From: Ruminococcus sp. UBA3280
GTDB lineage: Bacteria; Bacillota; Clostridia; Oscillospirales; Ruminococcaceae
NCBI GenBank assembly: GCA_002362175.1
Contig: DETU01000097.1
Span: 581-61,596 of the forward strand
Direction: 5' to 3'
DNA length: 61,016 nt
The position numbers and the translations under genes are program-made. Numbering within the stretch: position 1 is the first letter of the stretch; each line of letters begins with the position of its first letter. The notes under the pieces were generated by a model that saw only the letters and a list, made by a program, of their open reading frames with translations, made no database searches and was not told the DNA's origin. Below are positions 8,455-16,305 of this stretch, piece by piece.

Positions 8455-8703
8455 ATGGAAAATCTTACCGGAATGAACACACTTAAAGAGTGTGAAACAG
8501 GACAGGTTGAAGAAATGTCATTAAGCGGAAAGATGAGAAACCGTCTCAGCGATTTGGGACTTATTGAGGGAACGTGCGTTGAATGTCTGCATAAAACATC
8601 ATGCGGAGGACTTTCGGCGTATCTCATAAGAGGGGCAGTCATTGCACTCAGGGCAGAAGATACATCATATATAAAAGTAAGACTTATTGAAACCGGTACA
8701 TGA
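8455..8703 (+). CDS. feoA: FeoA-domain protein
   Basis: An 82-residue protein with an SH3-like FeoA pattern: MSLSGKMRNRLSDLGLIEGTCVECLHK, then a beta strand with GAVIALRAED. FeoA is a cytosolic partner of the FeoB ferrous iron transporter. No feoB follows; instead a terminator and an unrelated MFS gene come next. It may act in trans with a distant FeoB or be a stand-alone FeoA-like regulator. The AAGGAG site is seven bases before ATG. It begins 56 bases after the phage cassette. Confidence 0.85.
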   Translation: MENLTGMNTLKECETGQVEEMSLSGKMRNRLSDLGLIEGTCVECLHKTSCGGLSAYLIRGAVIALRAEDTSYIKVRLIETGT

Positions 8704-8751
8704 AGATACGAATTTGAATCGGAATACAGAAAAGGACTTTTGTCTAAAATC

Positions 8752-8790
8752 AAGCCCGAAGGCGATTCCTTTAAACAGCTTTCGGGCTTT
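8752..8790 (+). terminator. Rho-independent terminator after feoA
   Basis: AAGCCCGAA (8752-8760) pairs with TTCGGGCTT (8781-8789) across a 20-base loop, followed by a T-rich run. It ends the phage cassette/feoA transcript. Confidence 0.7.
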
Positions 8791-8816
8791 ACTTTTTATG
8801 TTATGTATGATATAAT
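8788..8816 (+). promoter_or_regulatory. Promoter for the efflux-pump leader transcript
   Basis: TTTACT (8788-8793), 17 bases, TATAAT (8811-8816). The -35 box overlaps the end of the feoA terminator. Transcription would start near 8823 and include the leader peptide and hairpins that precede the MFS gene. Confidence 0.7.
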
Positions 8817-8845
8817 AAGTCTTAATATATGAAAGGAATAAAGAA

Positions 8846-8884
8846 ATGATACTTTGTATTGCTGAAACTCCATGCAAGGAATGA
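8846..8884 (+). CDS. 12-residue leader peptide upstream of the MFS efflux gene
   Basis: An ATG with a good GAAAGGA ribosome site eight bases upstream opens a short frame encoding MILCIAETPCKE and then TGA. The last five codons lie inside the left arms of two competing hairpins (8867-8899 and 8873-8925). That layout is the classic one for translational or transcriptional attenuation, where a ribosome slowed by a drug or low amino acid level changes the fold of the leader and turns on the downstream gene, as known for many antibiotic-resistance genes. The two Cys codons and Pro may matter for stalling. The peptide and structure are read from sequence; the regulatory role is inferred. Confidence 0.68.
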   Translation: MILCIAETPCKE

Positions 8885-8925
8885 CGGATTGCATGGAGTA
8901 ATAAAAAAATCCGTCGTACCTTGCA
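8867..8925 (+). promoter_or_regulatory. Mutually exclusive hairpins (attenuation switch candidate)
   Basis: Hairpin 1: 8867-8877 pairs perfectly (11 bp) with 8889-8899. Hairpin 2: 8873-8890 pairs with 8908-8925, 17 of 18 positions including one G-T and a single A-A mismatch. They share bases 8873-8877 and 8889-8890, so only one can form. The right arm of hairpin 2 contains CCTTG, which could instead pair with CAAGG (8950-8954) at the ribosome site of the MFS gene. No T run follows either hairpin, so control of translation is more likely than termination. Confidence 0.7.
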
Positions 8926-8965
8926 CTTATGATGATAAATCAATAAATTCAAGGAGCAGGGTATT

Positions 8966-10240
8966 ATGAAAAATATTTTTTATGATTTGAAGTCATTTTT
9001 TATTTTATGGATTACACAGTCATTTTCCGCACTCGGAAGTGCAATGACTAATTTTGCACTTGTGATATGGATATATCAGCACAGCGGTTCAGCACTCACA
9101 ACCGCCATGCTTGCAGTATGTTCATATGCACCTTATGTTATTATGAGTATTTTTGCAGGAGCAGTAAGCGATAAATGGAATAAAAAAATCATCATGCTTG
9201 TCTGTGACAGTTTTGCAGCAGTATGTACTGTTACAGTAATGATACTGCTGAAAAATAATTGTTTGCAGGTTTGGCATCTGTATGTGATAAACGCTCTTAA
9301 CGGTCTTATGAATACAGTTCAGCAGCCTGCTTCCGACGTTGCGACAACACTTCTTATACCTGAAAAATACTATCAGAAAACAAGCGGAATGCGTTCTTTT
9401 TCAAATTCACTTGTAACTGTTCTGACTCCTGCATTTGCGTCTGCACTTTTGGCTTTTGCAGGAATTGAAGCTATAATTGTTTTTGACCTTGCAACATTTA
9501 CAACGGCTTTTGTTGTTCTGTTGTTTTTCATTGAAATTCCCGAAATAAAAAAAGAAAATGAAGAAACGGAAAATTTTATTAAGTCCGTAAAAAGCGGAAT
9601 TTTCTGGCTGAATAAAAATAAAGGTATTCTGTGGATGATGCTTTTTCTTTCGGCCATAAATTTTATTGCGTCTGTTTATGAGTCGGCGTTGCCTGCAATG
9701 ATTCTTTCAAAAAGAGATGAAGCAGCACTCGGTGCTGTAAATACTTGTGTGGGAATTGCTGCACTTGTGGGAAGTATTATTGTTACTTTCATGCCTGAGC
9801 CGAAAAGCAGGGTGAAAGTAATATGCGGTTGTCTGCTTTTTTCAATGAGTACGGAAAATTTTCTTCTTTCATTCGGTAACAGTACAATCGTATGGTGTGT
9901 TGGAGCGTTGTGCGGCTGGATATGTATTCCGATTATGAATGCAAATATGGACGTTATTTTCCGTACAAATATTCCGACAGATATGCAGGGCAGGATATAT
10001 TCCGTAAGAAATACACTTCAGTTCTTTACCATACCTTTGGGCTATTTCACGGGAGGTTTTCTGTTAGACAACATCTTTGAACCATTTGTATCGGAAGCTT
10101 CGGAAAACTTTTTTATAAGAACTTTTTTCGGTACTGAAAAGGGAGACGGTGCATCTTTTCTTTTTTTCATAATAGGAATTGCAGGAATAGTAGTATGTCT
10201 TGTTTTCAGTAATAACAGATACATCAGAAAAATGAAATGA
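8966..10240 (+). CDS. MFS efflux transporter (macrolide-efflux/Mef-like)
   Basis: A 424-residue, 12-helix major facilitator in the cytoplasmic membrane. The start of helix 1 (WITQSFSALGSAMTNFAL) and the loop 2-3 motif (GAVSDKWNKK, residues ~67-76) match the drug:proton antiporter family that includes MefA. It has a clear AAGGAG site and is transcribed from 8788-8816 through a leader-peptide/hairpin region, which points to inducible expression by a ribosome-acting compound. The substrate is unknown and macrolide is only the family association. A terminator follows directly, so it is monocistronic. Confidence 0.85.
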   Translation: MKNIFYDLKSFFILWITQSFSALGSAMTNFALVIWIYQHSGSALTTAMLAVCSYAPYVIMSIFAGAVSDKWNKKIIMLVCDSFAAVCTVTVMILLKNNCLQVWHLYVINALNGLMNTVQQPASDVATTLLIPEKYYQKTSGMRSFSNSLVTVLTPAFASALLAFAGIEAIIVFDLATFTTAFVVLLFFIEIPEIKKENEETENFIKSVKSGIFWLNKNKGILWMMLFLSAINFIASVYESALPAMILSKRDEAALGAVNTCVGIAALVGSIIVTFMPEPKSRVKVICGCLLFSMSTENFLLSFGNSTIVWCVGALCGWICIPIMNANMDVIFRTNIPTDMQGRIYSVRNTLQFFTIPLGYFTGGFLLDNIFEPFVSEASENFFIRTFFGTEKGDGASFLFFIIGIAGIVVCLVFSNNRYIRKMK

Positions 10241-10250
10241 TATTATAAAA

Positions 10251-10277
10251 GAATCGGTAAATGCCGGTTCTTTTTTT
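10251..10277 (+). terminator. Terminator after the MFS gene
   Basis: GAATCGG (10251-10257) pairs with CCGGTTC (10264-10270, one G-T pair), followed by seven T. Confidence 0.8.
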
Positions 10278-10336
10278 ATTTATTCTGAATATAATGCAAA
10301 TCAGTATATATTTAAATATGATTTTCCTGTCGCTGC

Positions 10337-10365
10337 TTGACAATTACAGCAATATGGGATATAAT
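10337..10365 (+). promoter_or_regulatory. Consensus sigma-A promoter
   Basis: TTGACA (10337-10342), 17 bases, TATAAT (10360-10365): a perfect consensus. It drives the short ORF at 10401 and the CBS-domain operon from 10524. Confidence 0.88.
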
Positions 10366-10400
10366 ATATTAAATTATTTTTTCCGGAGGTGAAAGATAAA

Positions 10401-10472
10401 ATGGACCATGCCCCTGACGGCAGTATTCCGAATAATTATGACATACGCTCCGTTAATGAAAGACTGGAGTAA
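10401..10472 (+). CDS. Possible 23-residue small protein or leader peptide
   Basis: ATG with GGAGGT ten bases upstream opens a 23-codon frame (MDHAPDGSIPNNYDIRSVNE and three more residues) ending in TAA. It lies about 30 bases inside the transcript expected from the 10337-10365 promoter and 51 bases before the next gene. No family is recognised. It could be a real small protein or an upstream ORF tuning the CBS gene. No strong hairpin was seen between it and 10524. Confidence 0.45.
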   Translation: MDHAPDGSIPNNYDIRSVNERLE

Positions 10473-10523
10473 ATTTTTTATACTCTGATTTTCTGAAAAA
10501 TTTTAATTACGGAGGTTTTTATT

Positions 10524-11843
10524 ATGTCATGGCAGATAATTCTGCAAATTGTATTTATAGTTTTATGTGCATTACTTTCACTGGCTGAATCGGCATTGAT
10601 TTCACTTAACGACTCACGTCTTGAAAAGCTTGCAGAATCAGGCGGAAAAAAAGCACGTCGTCTGAAAAAAATTGCAGATAATCCAAACAGGTTTTTATTG
10701 TCGTCACAGACTGCAATTAAATTGTTTGAGTTTATTTCAGCAGGACTTGCAGCAGTGAGTTTTTCGGGCAGACTTGCAAATATCTTTAAAGACAGTATTT
10801 CGGAGAATACAGCAGGAATAATTTCGGCTATAATAATTCTTCTGATAATGACTTTTCTGATGATGACTTTTGTTGAATTTATTCCGAAACGTCTTGCGGC
10901 AAATAATTCTGAAAAACTTGCATTAAGGTTTTCGGGAATACTTTTGGCAGTATCGGTTCTTTTTATGCCGTTGGTAAAAATTATGAACGCTGTTTCATGC
11001 GGTATACTTAAACTTGCGGGAGTAAATCCGGAAAATGCCGAAGAAATAGTAACTGAGGAAGAAATTCTCATGATGTCGGACGCAGGTGCGGAAACAGGTG
11101 CTATTGATGAGAATGAAAATCGTATTATAAAAAATGTTTTTGCTTTTGACGATATGACAGCAGGTCAGATATGTACACACCGCACAGAAGTTTCGGTTTT
11201 ATGGGAAGATGATGATGCGGAAGTATGGGAGGAGATTATTCACCGCACAAGACATTCCGTTTTTCCCGTATGCAGTAAGAATATTGACAATGTAACGGGT
11301 ATTCTTGACGCAAAGGATTATTTCCGTACCGATAAGAAAAACCGTGACGAGATTATGAAAAACGCTGTGCATGAACCTTATTTCGTTCATGAGAATATGA
11401 AAGCAGACCGTCTTTTTGCCCATATGAAAATGAATAACAATGACCATTTTGCAGTGGTTGTTGACGAATACGGTGGAATGAGCGGTATTATAACGGTTAC
11501 AGACCTTGTTGAAAAGATTGTCGGTGAATTTGCCGACGATGATGAAGAATCGTTTGAAAAAATTATGAAAACAGGTATTTCCACATGGACTGTTCATGGT
11601 TCTGTTACAATCGGTGAAGTATGTGACGCACTCGAAATTGATTTGCCTGTTGACAGAAATGAAACTTTCGGAGGATATGTAATTGCCGAACTGGGTGACA
11701 TTCCTAAGAACAGCGGAAAGATTTCAATTGATTCAGACGGACTTCATATTGAAATACTACAGATAAAACATCACCGTGTTGAACTTTGCAGAGTTACAAA
11801 ATCCGAAAAAACGGAAAGCATAAAAGAGGATTTGGAACAATGA
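10524..11843 (+). CDS. CNNM/CBS/CorC-HlyC transporter-associated protein
   Basis: A 439-residue protein: DUF21/CNNM membrane domain with about four helices (residues ~1-190), a CBS pair (about 205-330, including DEYGGMSGIITVTDLVEKIVGE) and a C-terminal CorC-HlyC domain. This architecture belongs to the hemolysin-C/CorC family tied to magnesium or cobalt efflux rather than to real haemolysins. GGAGG precedes the ATG. Its stop overlaps the start of the solute-binding lipoprotein as ATGA, so they share an operon. Function in ion homeostasis is inferred from family. Confidence 0.88.
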   Translation: MSWQIILQIVFIVLCALLSLAESALISLNDSRLEKLAESGGKKARRLKKIADNPNRFLLSSQTAIKLFEFISAGLAAVSFSGRLANIFKDSISENTAGIISAIIILLIMTFLMMTFVEFIPKRLAANNSEKLALRFSGILLAVSVLFMPLVKIMNAVSCGILKLAGVNPENAEEIVTEEEILMMSDAGAETGAIDENENRIIKNVFAFDDMTAGQICTHRTEVSVLWEDDDAEVWEEIIHRTRHSVFPVCSKNIDNVTGILDAKDYFRTDKKNRDEIMKNAVHEPYFVHENMKADRLFAHMKMNNNDHFAVVVDEYGGMSGIITVTDLVEKIVGEFADDDEESFEKIMKTGISTWTVHGSVTIGEVCDALEIDLPVDRNETFGGYVIAELGDIPKNSGKISIDSDGLHIEILQIKHHRVELCRVTKSEKTESIKEDLEQ

Positions 11844-13219
11844 AAAAAATTTTAAGTATTATTGCGTCACTTATGATTATGACAATTGTTTCATGCAGTG
11901 AGGTTAGTATGGTTTCACAGATGAGTGAAGAACCACAGGAAGAAAATACGACCGCTGAAAACAGTGTTTCCGAAAAGCGTGAAGATGTTACCATAACTAT
12001 GGCTATACTCAGAGACCCATATCTGAAAGAGGCTGTCAACGATTTCAATGAGGCTGACAACGGCTATAAAATAGTTTTCAAGGATTATATGGAGTATTAT
12101 GACAAAGGTTTTGAAACCGAAAGAGGAACTAATCCCGAAGCGTTCGCAAAGATAGACACACAGCTTAGTCTTGATGTAATTGAAAGCGGAATTGTTGACA
12201 TTGTGCCGAGCAGTATTTTTTATGACCAAGGAAAATATGACTCTCTTATGAAACAGGGTGCGTTTTCAAACCTTTATGACTTCATGCAGGTTGAAAATTA
12301 CGACGATTCCGTTTTGTATAAGCATATACTTGAGCTTCATGAAACAGACGGTAAACTTTGCTGTATGCCGTTGGCTTTCACGATAGATACAGTAGCAGGA
12401 CAGACACGTTATGTCGGTGATAAGGAAAACTGGACAATTGATGAAATGATTGAATGCTGGAACGCTATGCCGTCAGGTTCTACATTCAACGGTCACACAA
12501 CAAAAGACTATGTTTATATGACTATTCTGCGTAATAATATCAGTTCGTTCATTGACTTTGAAAATCACACGACAAATTATAATTCTCCCGAATTTATAAA
12601 GATACTTGAATTTATAAATTCATTTGACCCGCCCGAAAGTTACAAGCAGGAAATGAACTGGAATACTCCTCATTTTATAATGAATTTTCCGATATACGGC
12701 TTTGATGATTTTCATGGCTCTTTATGGAATGAACAGAATGAACCTGTAACGGTTATAGGTTATCCGTCCCCTGACGAAAGCGGTATTTTAATTGACACAT
12801 ATGGTGACAAATATTCAGTCTGTGAATATTCGTCACCTGAAGTGAAGCAGGGTGCATGGGAGTTTATAAAAACACTTTTAAATTATGATATTCAGTATGA
12901 TATGGCAGAGGGGTGTTTTCCGATAAATTATGAAGTCTTTAAGAAAATGGGCGAGGAAGAATATTCAAAGCACGGAGAATCAAATATAATCAGTATTCAG
13001 GGAACAGAATATGATATAGGTTATCTCAGTAAGGAAGAATACGACAAGCTTGTGTCGCTGATAGACGGTACAAAAAAAGTAATTGTAAACATTGAAGATG
13101 ACATCACAAAAATAATTGAAGAAGAACTTTATGAAATGTTTGCAGGTGAAAGAACTCCTGAAGAAACGGCTGAAATAATACAAAGTCGAGCAGGAATACT
13201 TATAAGTGAAAGATATTAA
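11840..13219 (+). CDS. Extracellular solute-binding lipoprotein
   Basis: The start at 11840 overlaps the previous stop (ATGA) and begins a clear lipoprotein signal, MKKILSIIASLMIMTIVSC; a longer in-frame start exists but would lie inside the previous gene. The 459-residue product has the family 1 (sugar/oligosaccharide-type) binding protein pattern: VTITMAILRDPYLKEAVNDF at the start of lobe 1 and a late KQGAWEFIKTLLNYD. No ABC permease is nearby. It resembles the C-terminal half of the protein at 32609-34903, so the genome has a family of such orphan lipoproteins. The ligand is unknown. Confidence 0.82.
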   Translation: MKKILSIIASLMIMTIVSCSEVSMVSQMSEEPQEENTTAENSVSEKREDVTITMAILRDPYLKEAVNDFNEADNGYKIVFKDYMEYYDKGFETERGTNPEAFAKIDTQLSLDVIESGIVDIVPSSIFYDQGKYDSLMKQGAFSNLYDFMQVENYDDSVLYKHILELHETDGKLCCMPLAFTIDTVAGQTRYVGDKENWTIDEMIECWNAMPSGSTFNGHTTKDYVYMTILRNNISSFIDFENHTTNYNSPEFIKILEFINSFDPPESYKQEMNWNTPHFIMNFPIYGFDDFHGSLWNEQNEPVTVIGYPSPDESGILIDTYGDKYSVCEYSSPEVKQGAWEFIKTLLNYDIQYDMAEGCFPINYEVFKKMGEEEYSKHGESNIISIQGTEYDIGYLSKEEYDKLVSLIDGTKKVIVNIEDDITKIIEEELYEMFAGERTPEETAEIIQSRAGILISERY

Positions 13220-13235
13220 AAAGAGGTATAAAAAT

Positions 13236-14192
13236 ATGAAAGTCAGATTCCATTTACCCGATTTTTCGGGACATTTTATGTTTAATCTTGTGTTTGTCGA
13301 AATGCTGAAACACTGTCCGCAATATTTCCGTGAAGGTGTTGAGATAGCGTCCGTATACGGAGTATTTCCCCCTTCTATATGGAACGGTGGAAGAATACAG
13401 GAGGGAATATGCGATAAGAGACACATCAAAGCTGTGATTAACGCTTTCAACGAAAGAGGAATACCACTAAGGTTTACGTTCACAAATCCAATGCTTGAAA
13501 AGAAGCATTTAAGTGACGATTTCTGTAATATGGTAATGAATCTTGCCAATAACGGTCTGAATGAAGTTATAGTCATGTCACCGCTTCTTGAGGACTATAT
13601 AAGAAAGAATTATCCGAAATATAAACTTACAAGTTCAACGTGCAAGAGAATAACAGACCCTGACGCTCTTTACAGTGAGGTGAACAAGGATTATCATATT
13701 GTAGTGGTTGATTATGACCTGAATAATCGTTTTGACATACTGGAGAAAATTCCTGACAAGGAAAAGTGTGAAATTCTTGTAAATGCCTGCTGTGACCCTG
13801 CCTGCCGCAGACGTTCCGCACATTATGAGTCGATAGGTTTACAGCAGATAGCGTATGCGAACCATGTGAAAAAATATCCTAATGTTCCGTTCAGCAGTGA
13901 AAAGCTTGTACGTGAACACCCTGAAATTGAACAGATTGCAAACTGTCAGTGCGTAGGGAGAACCATTTTCGACATAAAGAATCTCCGTACACATATAACT
14001 CCTGATGATATATGGGAAAAATACGTCCCTATGGGATTCAGCCAGTTCAAGATAGAGGGACGTACTATTAACATACTCAATCTTATGGAACATTATCTTT
14101 ACTATATGATAAAGCCCGAATGTAAGGAAGAAGCACGTTTTGTATTTCTTAAACAGTTGACTGCAAACAAGGTTATTACAGTAAATGAGTAA
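13236..14192 (+). CDS. Uncharacterised TIM-barrel-like protein with Cys cluster (U32-related?)
   Basis: The start at ATG 13236 has AAAGAGG upstream; an in-frame start 30 bases earlier would overlap the previous gene. The 318-residue product has alternating helix/strand pattern and the conserved-looking patch LVNACCDPACRRRSAHYESI at residues ~190-210 and later an NCQCVG, giving five to six Cys that could hold an Fe-S cluster. Such Cys sets occur in U32-type peptidase/hydroxylase families, so a distant relation is possible, but I do not recognise it securely. It is the third gene of the 10524 operon. Confidence 0.55.
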   Translation: MKVRFHLPDFSGHFMFNLVFVEMLKHCPQYFREGVEIASVYGVFPPSIWNGGRIQEGICDKRHIKAVINAFNERGIPLRFTFTNPMLEKKHLSDDFCNMVMNLANNGLNEVIVMSPLLEDYIRKNYPKYKLTSSTCKRITDPDALYSEVNKDYHIVVVDYDLNNRFDILEKIPDKEKCEILVNACCDPACRRRSAHYESIGLQQIAYANHVKKYPNVPFSSEKLVREHPEIEQIANCQCVGRTIFDIKNLRTHITPDDIWEKYVPMGFSQFKIEGRTINILNLMEHYLYYMIKPECKEEARFVFLKQLTANKVITVNE

Positions 14193-14246
14193 ACCGTGTT
14201 TTGTTCATGAATTGTTTACAATTTATTTTTTCTCCGAAAATGCACA

Positions 14247-14316
14247 ATAGTTACTTTCAGGTAACTATGTTACTTCAAAGTGCGTACTTGTAAAAATTTT
14301 CAGTTCGTGATATTAT
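14247..14316 (+). promoter_or_regulatory. Promoter with palindromic operator ahead of the cupin gene
   Basis: ATAGTTAC (14247-14254) and GTAACTAT (14261-14268) form a perfect 8-bp inverted repeat, followed by a further GTTACTT half-site. Promoter boxes TTGTAA (14288-14293) and TATTAT (14311-14316) are 17 bases apart. The GTAAC/GTTAC spacing is like HxlR- or MarR-type operators; the regulator is not in this window. This explains most of the 14193-14369 gap. Confidence 0.6.
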
Positions 14317-14369
14317 AAAATTACAGAAAGGCGATAAACCTGACAGAAATTTTTACGGAGGTAATAATT

Positions 14370-14723
14370 ATGGCTAATTATAAGAAAGTAAGCGTTGCCG
14401 ACAACGCAAGAACAGAACTTCATGACATTCTCGGACTTACAGGTGCGGAAATAAGTATCAACGAACTTCCGGCAGGAGCAGGTGTTCCGTTTGTTCACGC
14501 ACATAAGCAGAATGAAGAAATTTATGCGGTAACAGAGGGTAAAGGCAAAGCTGTTATTGACGGTGAGGAAATCGCACTTAAAGCAGGTGATTGGTTACGT
14601 GTTTCTCCGTCTGCAAAGAGACAGTTTTCTGCCTCTGCTGACAGTGGTATAAAGTACATCTGTATTCAGGTGAAAGAAAATTCACTTGAATGTTATACAG
14701 CAGACGATGCAGTTATAGAATAA
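14370..14723 (+). CDS. Cupin-domain protein
   Basis: A 117-residue single-domain cupin. The metal-binding set is visible as HAHKQNEE (about residues 45-52, H-x-H-x4-E), with the second half-motif around GDWLRVSPSAKRQF, where the usual His is replaced by Lys/Arg-Gln. Such small cupins often follow redox-responsive HxlR-type control, consistent with the palindrome upstream. GGAGG precedes the ATG. The reaction is unknown. It is monocistronic, with a terminator directly after. Confidence 0.85.
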   Translation: MANYKKVSVADNARTELHDILGLTGAEISINELPAGAGVPFVHAHKQNEEIYAVTEGKGKAVIDGEEIALKAGDWLRVSPSAKRQFSASADSGIKYICIQVKENSLECYTADDAVIE

Positions 14724-14758
14724 TTTTATTCTGAAATATTAATTTGCGGATTATATAT

Positions 14759-14812
14759 CCCTGACACGATAATCGCAGGAATTATGCGGTATTCTGTCGG
14801 GGCTATTTTTTT
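14759..14812 (+). terminator. Terminator after the cupin gene
   Basis: CCCTGAC (14759-14765) pairs with GTCGGGG (14796-14802), with extra pairing inside, followed by seven T. Confidence 0.72.
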
Positions 14813-14908
14813 AACCTGATGCGTTCAGATGCTGAGGACACAGAAATTATCATTTTGTTTGTAATGATGAACTGCTTTTTCAGTTTCGGCGTGTCATTTA
14901 TTTTTCAG

Positions 14909-14934
14909 AGTCCACATATTTGTGGACTTTTTTT
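14909..14934 (+). terminator. Short strong hairpin with T run near the element's left side
   Basis: AGTCCACA (14909-14916) pairs with TGTGGACT (14921-14928), then six T. The string AGGACACAGAA occurs on both sides of it, near 14834 and 14960. It may mark the element border or end read-through transcription. Confidence 0.55.
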
Positions 14935-15065
14935 GTGTCCTCGCTCTGCTTTCAGGAGAAAGGACACAGAATATTTTTATTATCAGAGTGGCTTTGTACA
15001 GCCGCAAAATGTCCATAATCCCCTGTTTTGATTCAGACCAAACGATTCAGAACGGAGGATTGAAA

Positions 15066-15488
15066 GTGAAATATAATCACGGTTTAGCAGAGAGAAAATA
15101 CAAGGAAGAATGGCAGAAGAAAGAAAAGCAGTACAAAGAACTTGGCATGACAGACGAGCAGATTGAAGCTCTTCGTGAGTTTGATGAGAGAGAATTCAAG
15201 TCTGACCGAGCCTACTATGAAAAGAAAGTGACGCTTTCAGAAACAGAGGAATACGACGGTGAATTCATTGATGAGCCTAATTCGGATTACCTTGAGGAGC
15301 ATTGGACGGAATATATTACGGATTCTGAAAAATATCAGCAACTCATGAATGTTCCAGAATCTATGAGAAAGGCGTTCTATCTCAGCAAGGTGATAGGAAT
15401 GTCACAGCAAGAAATTTCATCACTTTTACTAATTCCACAACAAACAATATCATATTGGATTGTTAAAATCTCCAAAATTTTAAAATAG
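15066..15488 (+). CDS. Sigma-70-like / HTH protein of the mobile element
   Basis: GTG start chosen for the GGAGG nine bases upstream; a frame reaching further 5' lacks a ribosome site. The 140-residue product is charged and helical, with a C-terminal region-4-like helix-turn-helix (LSKVIGMSQQEISSLLLIPQQTISYWIVK). An LREFDEREFKSDR stretch in the middle is typical of the small sigma-like proteins that open many clostridial mobile elements. It likely regulates element genes. No separate anti-sigma gene is next to it. Confidence 0.68.
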   Translation: MKYNHGLAERKYKEEWQKKEKQYKELGMTDEQIEALREFDEREFKSDRAYYEKKVTLSETEEYDGEFIDEPNSDYLEEHWTEYITDSEKYQQLMNVPESMRKAFYLSKVIGMSQQEISSLLLIPQQTISYWIVKISKILK

Positions 15489-15946
15489 TTGGTAAAAAAG
15501 ACTGTTCCCAACGGCTACTTTATAGAGGGAAAATAACGCCCTTTCGAGAATCTTGAAAATTGAATATCGGCACTTCGGAACGTTAGTCTACAGCGAGCGG
15601 CATCACTCCAGATTGGAATAGCGGGAAAAATTCAGCCTCGTGAACAGATGTAAGCTGTAGAACAGGTACTTTCGTAAAAAGCGACCCGACCATTGAAAGT
15701 CGGGAGGTTAGCGACCTATGAGGGCTGGCGGGAAATCCAGTCTGTCCGGAGTGTTCCTTTTGGCGGAGGGGGCAGATATTGCAGGCAAATTTCCGTCACC
15801 TTTGAATCAGAGGAAAGTGCTGTTGTGTTCATAACAGTGAAGTAACCTGAAACAGGTTACAGGGAGTACAGCGATGTATTCCGAAAAAACAAAATGATAA
15901 CGGAGCTGCTCCGTCGGGAGTGGCTCTGTCTACATAAAAGGAGCTG
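15489..15946 (+). ncRNA. Candidate structured non-coding RNA / leader of mazF
   Basis: This 458-base gap has no ORF of useful length, is richer in GC than its surroundings and is packed with hairpins: CCCGAC/GTCGGG (15685-15704), AGGT/ACCT (15705-15717), GTAACCTG/CAGGTTAC with an AAA loop (15842-15860), and CGGAG/CTCCG (15901-15913). A seven-codon ATG frame (MYSEKTK) lies near 15874. It could be a large structured RNA, a long regulated leader of mazF, or a transfer-origin region. No known RNA class is recognised with certainty. Confidence 0.5.
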
Positions 15947-16300
15947 GTGAAAATAAGAAAAATAAATCGTGGAGATGTGTTTGTTGTGGAGGTTGAGAAC
16001 TCGATTGGTTCAGAACAGTGCGGAAGAAGACCGGCTGTTGTAATTCAGAATAATGTCGGCAACAGATATTCTCAGACCACAATTGTTGCATTTGTGACAT
16101 CACAAAAGAAGAAAAAACTTCCCACACACGTAAACCTTCACTGCAAAGGATTTTCAAAACAGTCAATAGTCATGCTTGAACAGATGCGGACTATATCGAT
16201 TTATAGACTAAAAACGTACATCAGCACTCTAAGCAGACGTGACATGAAAAAAATTGACACGGCTCTGAAAATAAGTCTGGGCTGTGAAAAGGGAGGGTAG
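15947..16300 (+). CDS. mazF: MazF/PemK-family endoribonuclease toxin
   Basis: A 117-residue toxin with the family signature at the N-terminus: NRGDVFVVEVENSIGSEQCGRRPAVVIQNN, followed by TIVAFVTS and KLPTHVNL. The conserved Arg and the Thr/Ser of the active site are present. MazF cuts mRNA at short motifs. GTG start with a close GGAG site; the spacing is short but no better start exists. No antitoxin gene precedes it: the upstream 458 bases are non-coding and structured. The partner may be elsewhere, or control may be by RNA. Confidence 0.88.
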   Translation: MKIRKINRGDVFVVEVENSIGSEQCGRRPAVVIQNNVGNRYSQTTIVAFVTSQKKKKLPTHVNLHCKGFSKQSIVMLEQMRTISIYRLKTYISTLSRRDMKKIDTALKISLGCEKGG

Positions 16301-16305
16301 AAAAA

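Noticed and set aside
8867..8925. Ordinary transcription terminator upstream of the MFS gene
   Set aside because: Neither hairpin is followed by a T run, and the two arms compete; a switch fits better.
14813..15065. Attachment site direct repeats at the element borders
   Set aside because: Only short, low-information matches (such as ATCATTTT and AGGACACAGAA-like strings) were found between the left and right sides; not enough to call att sites.
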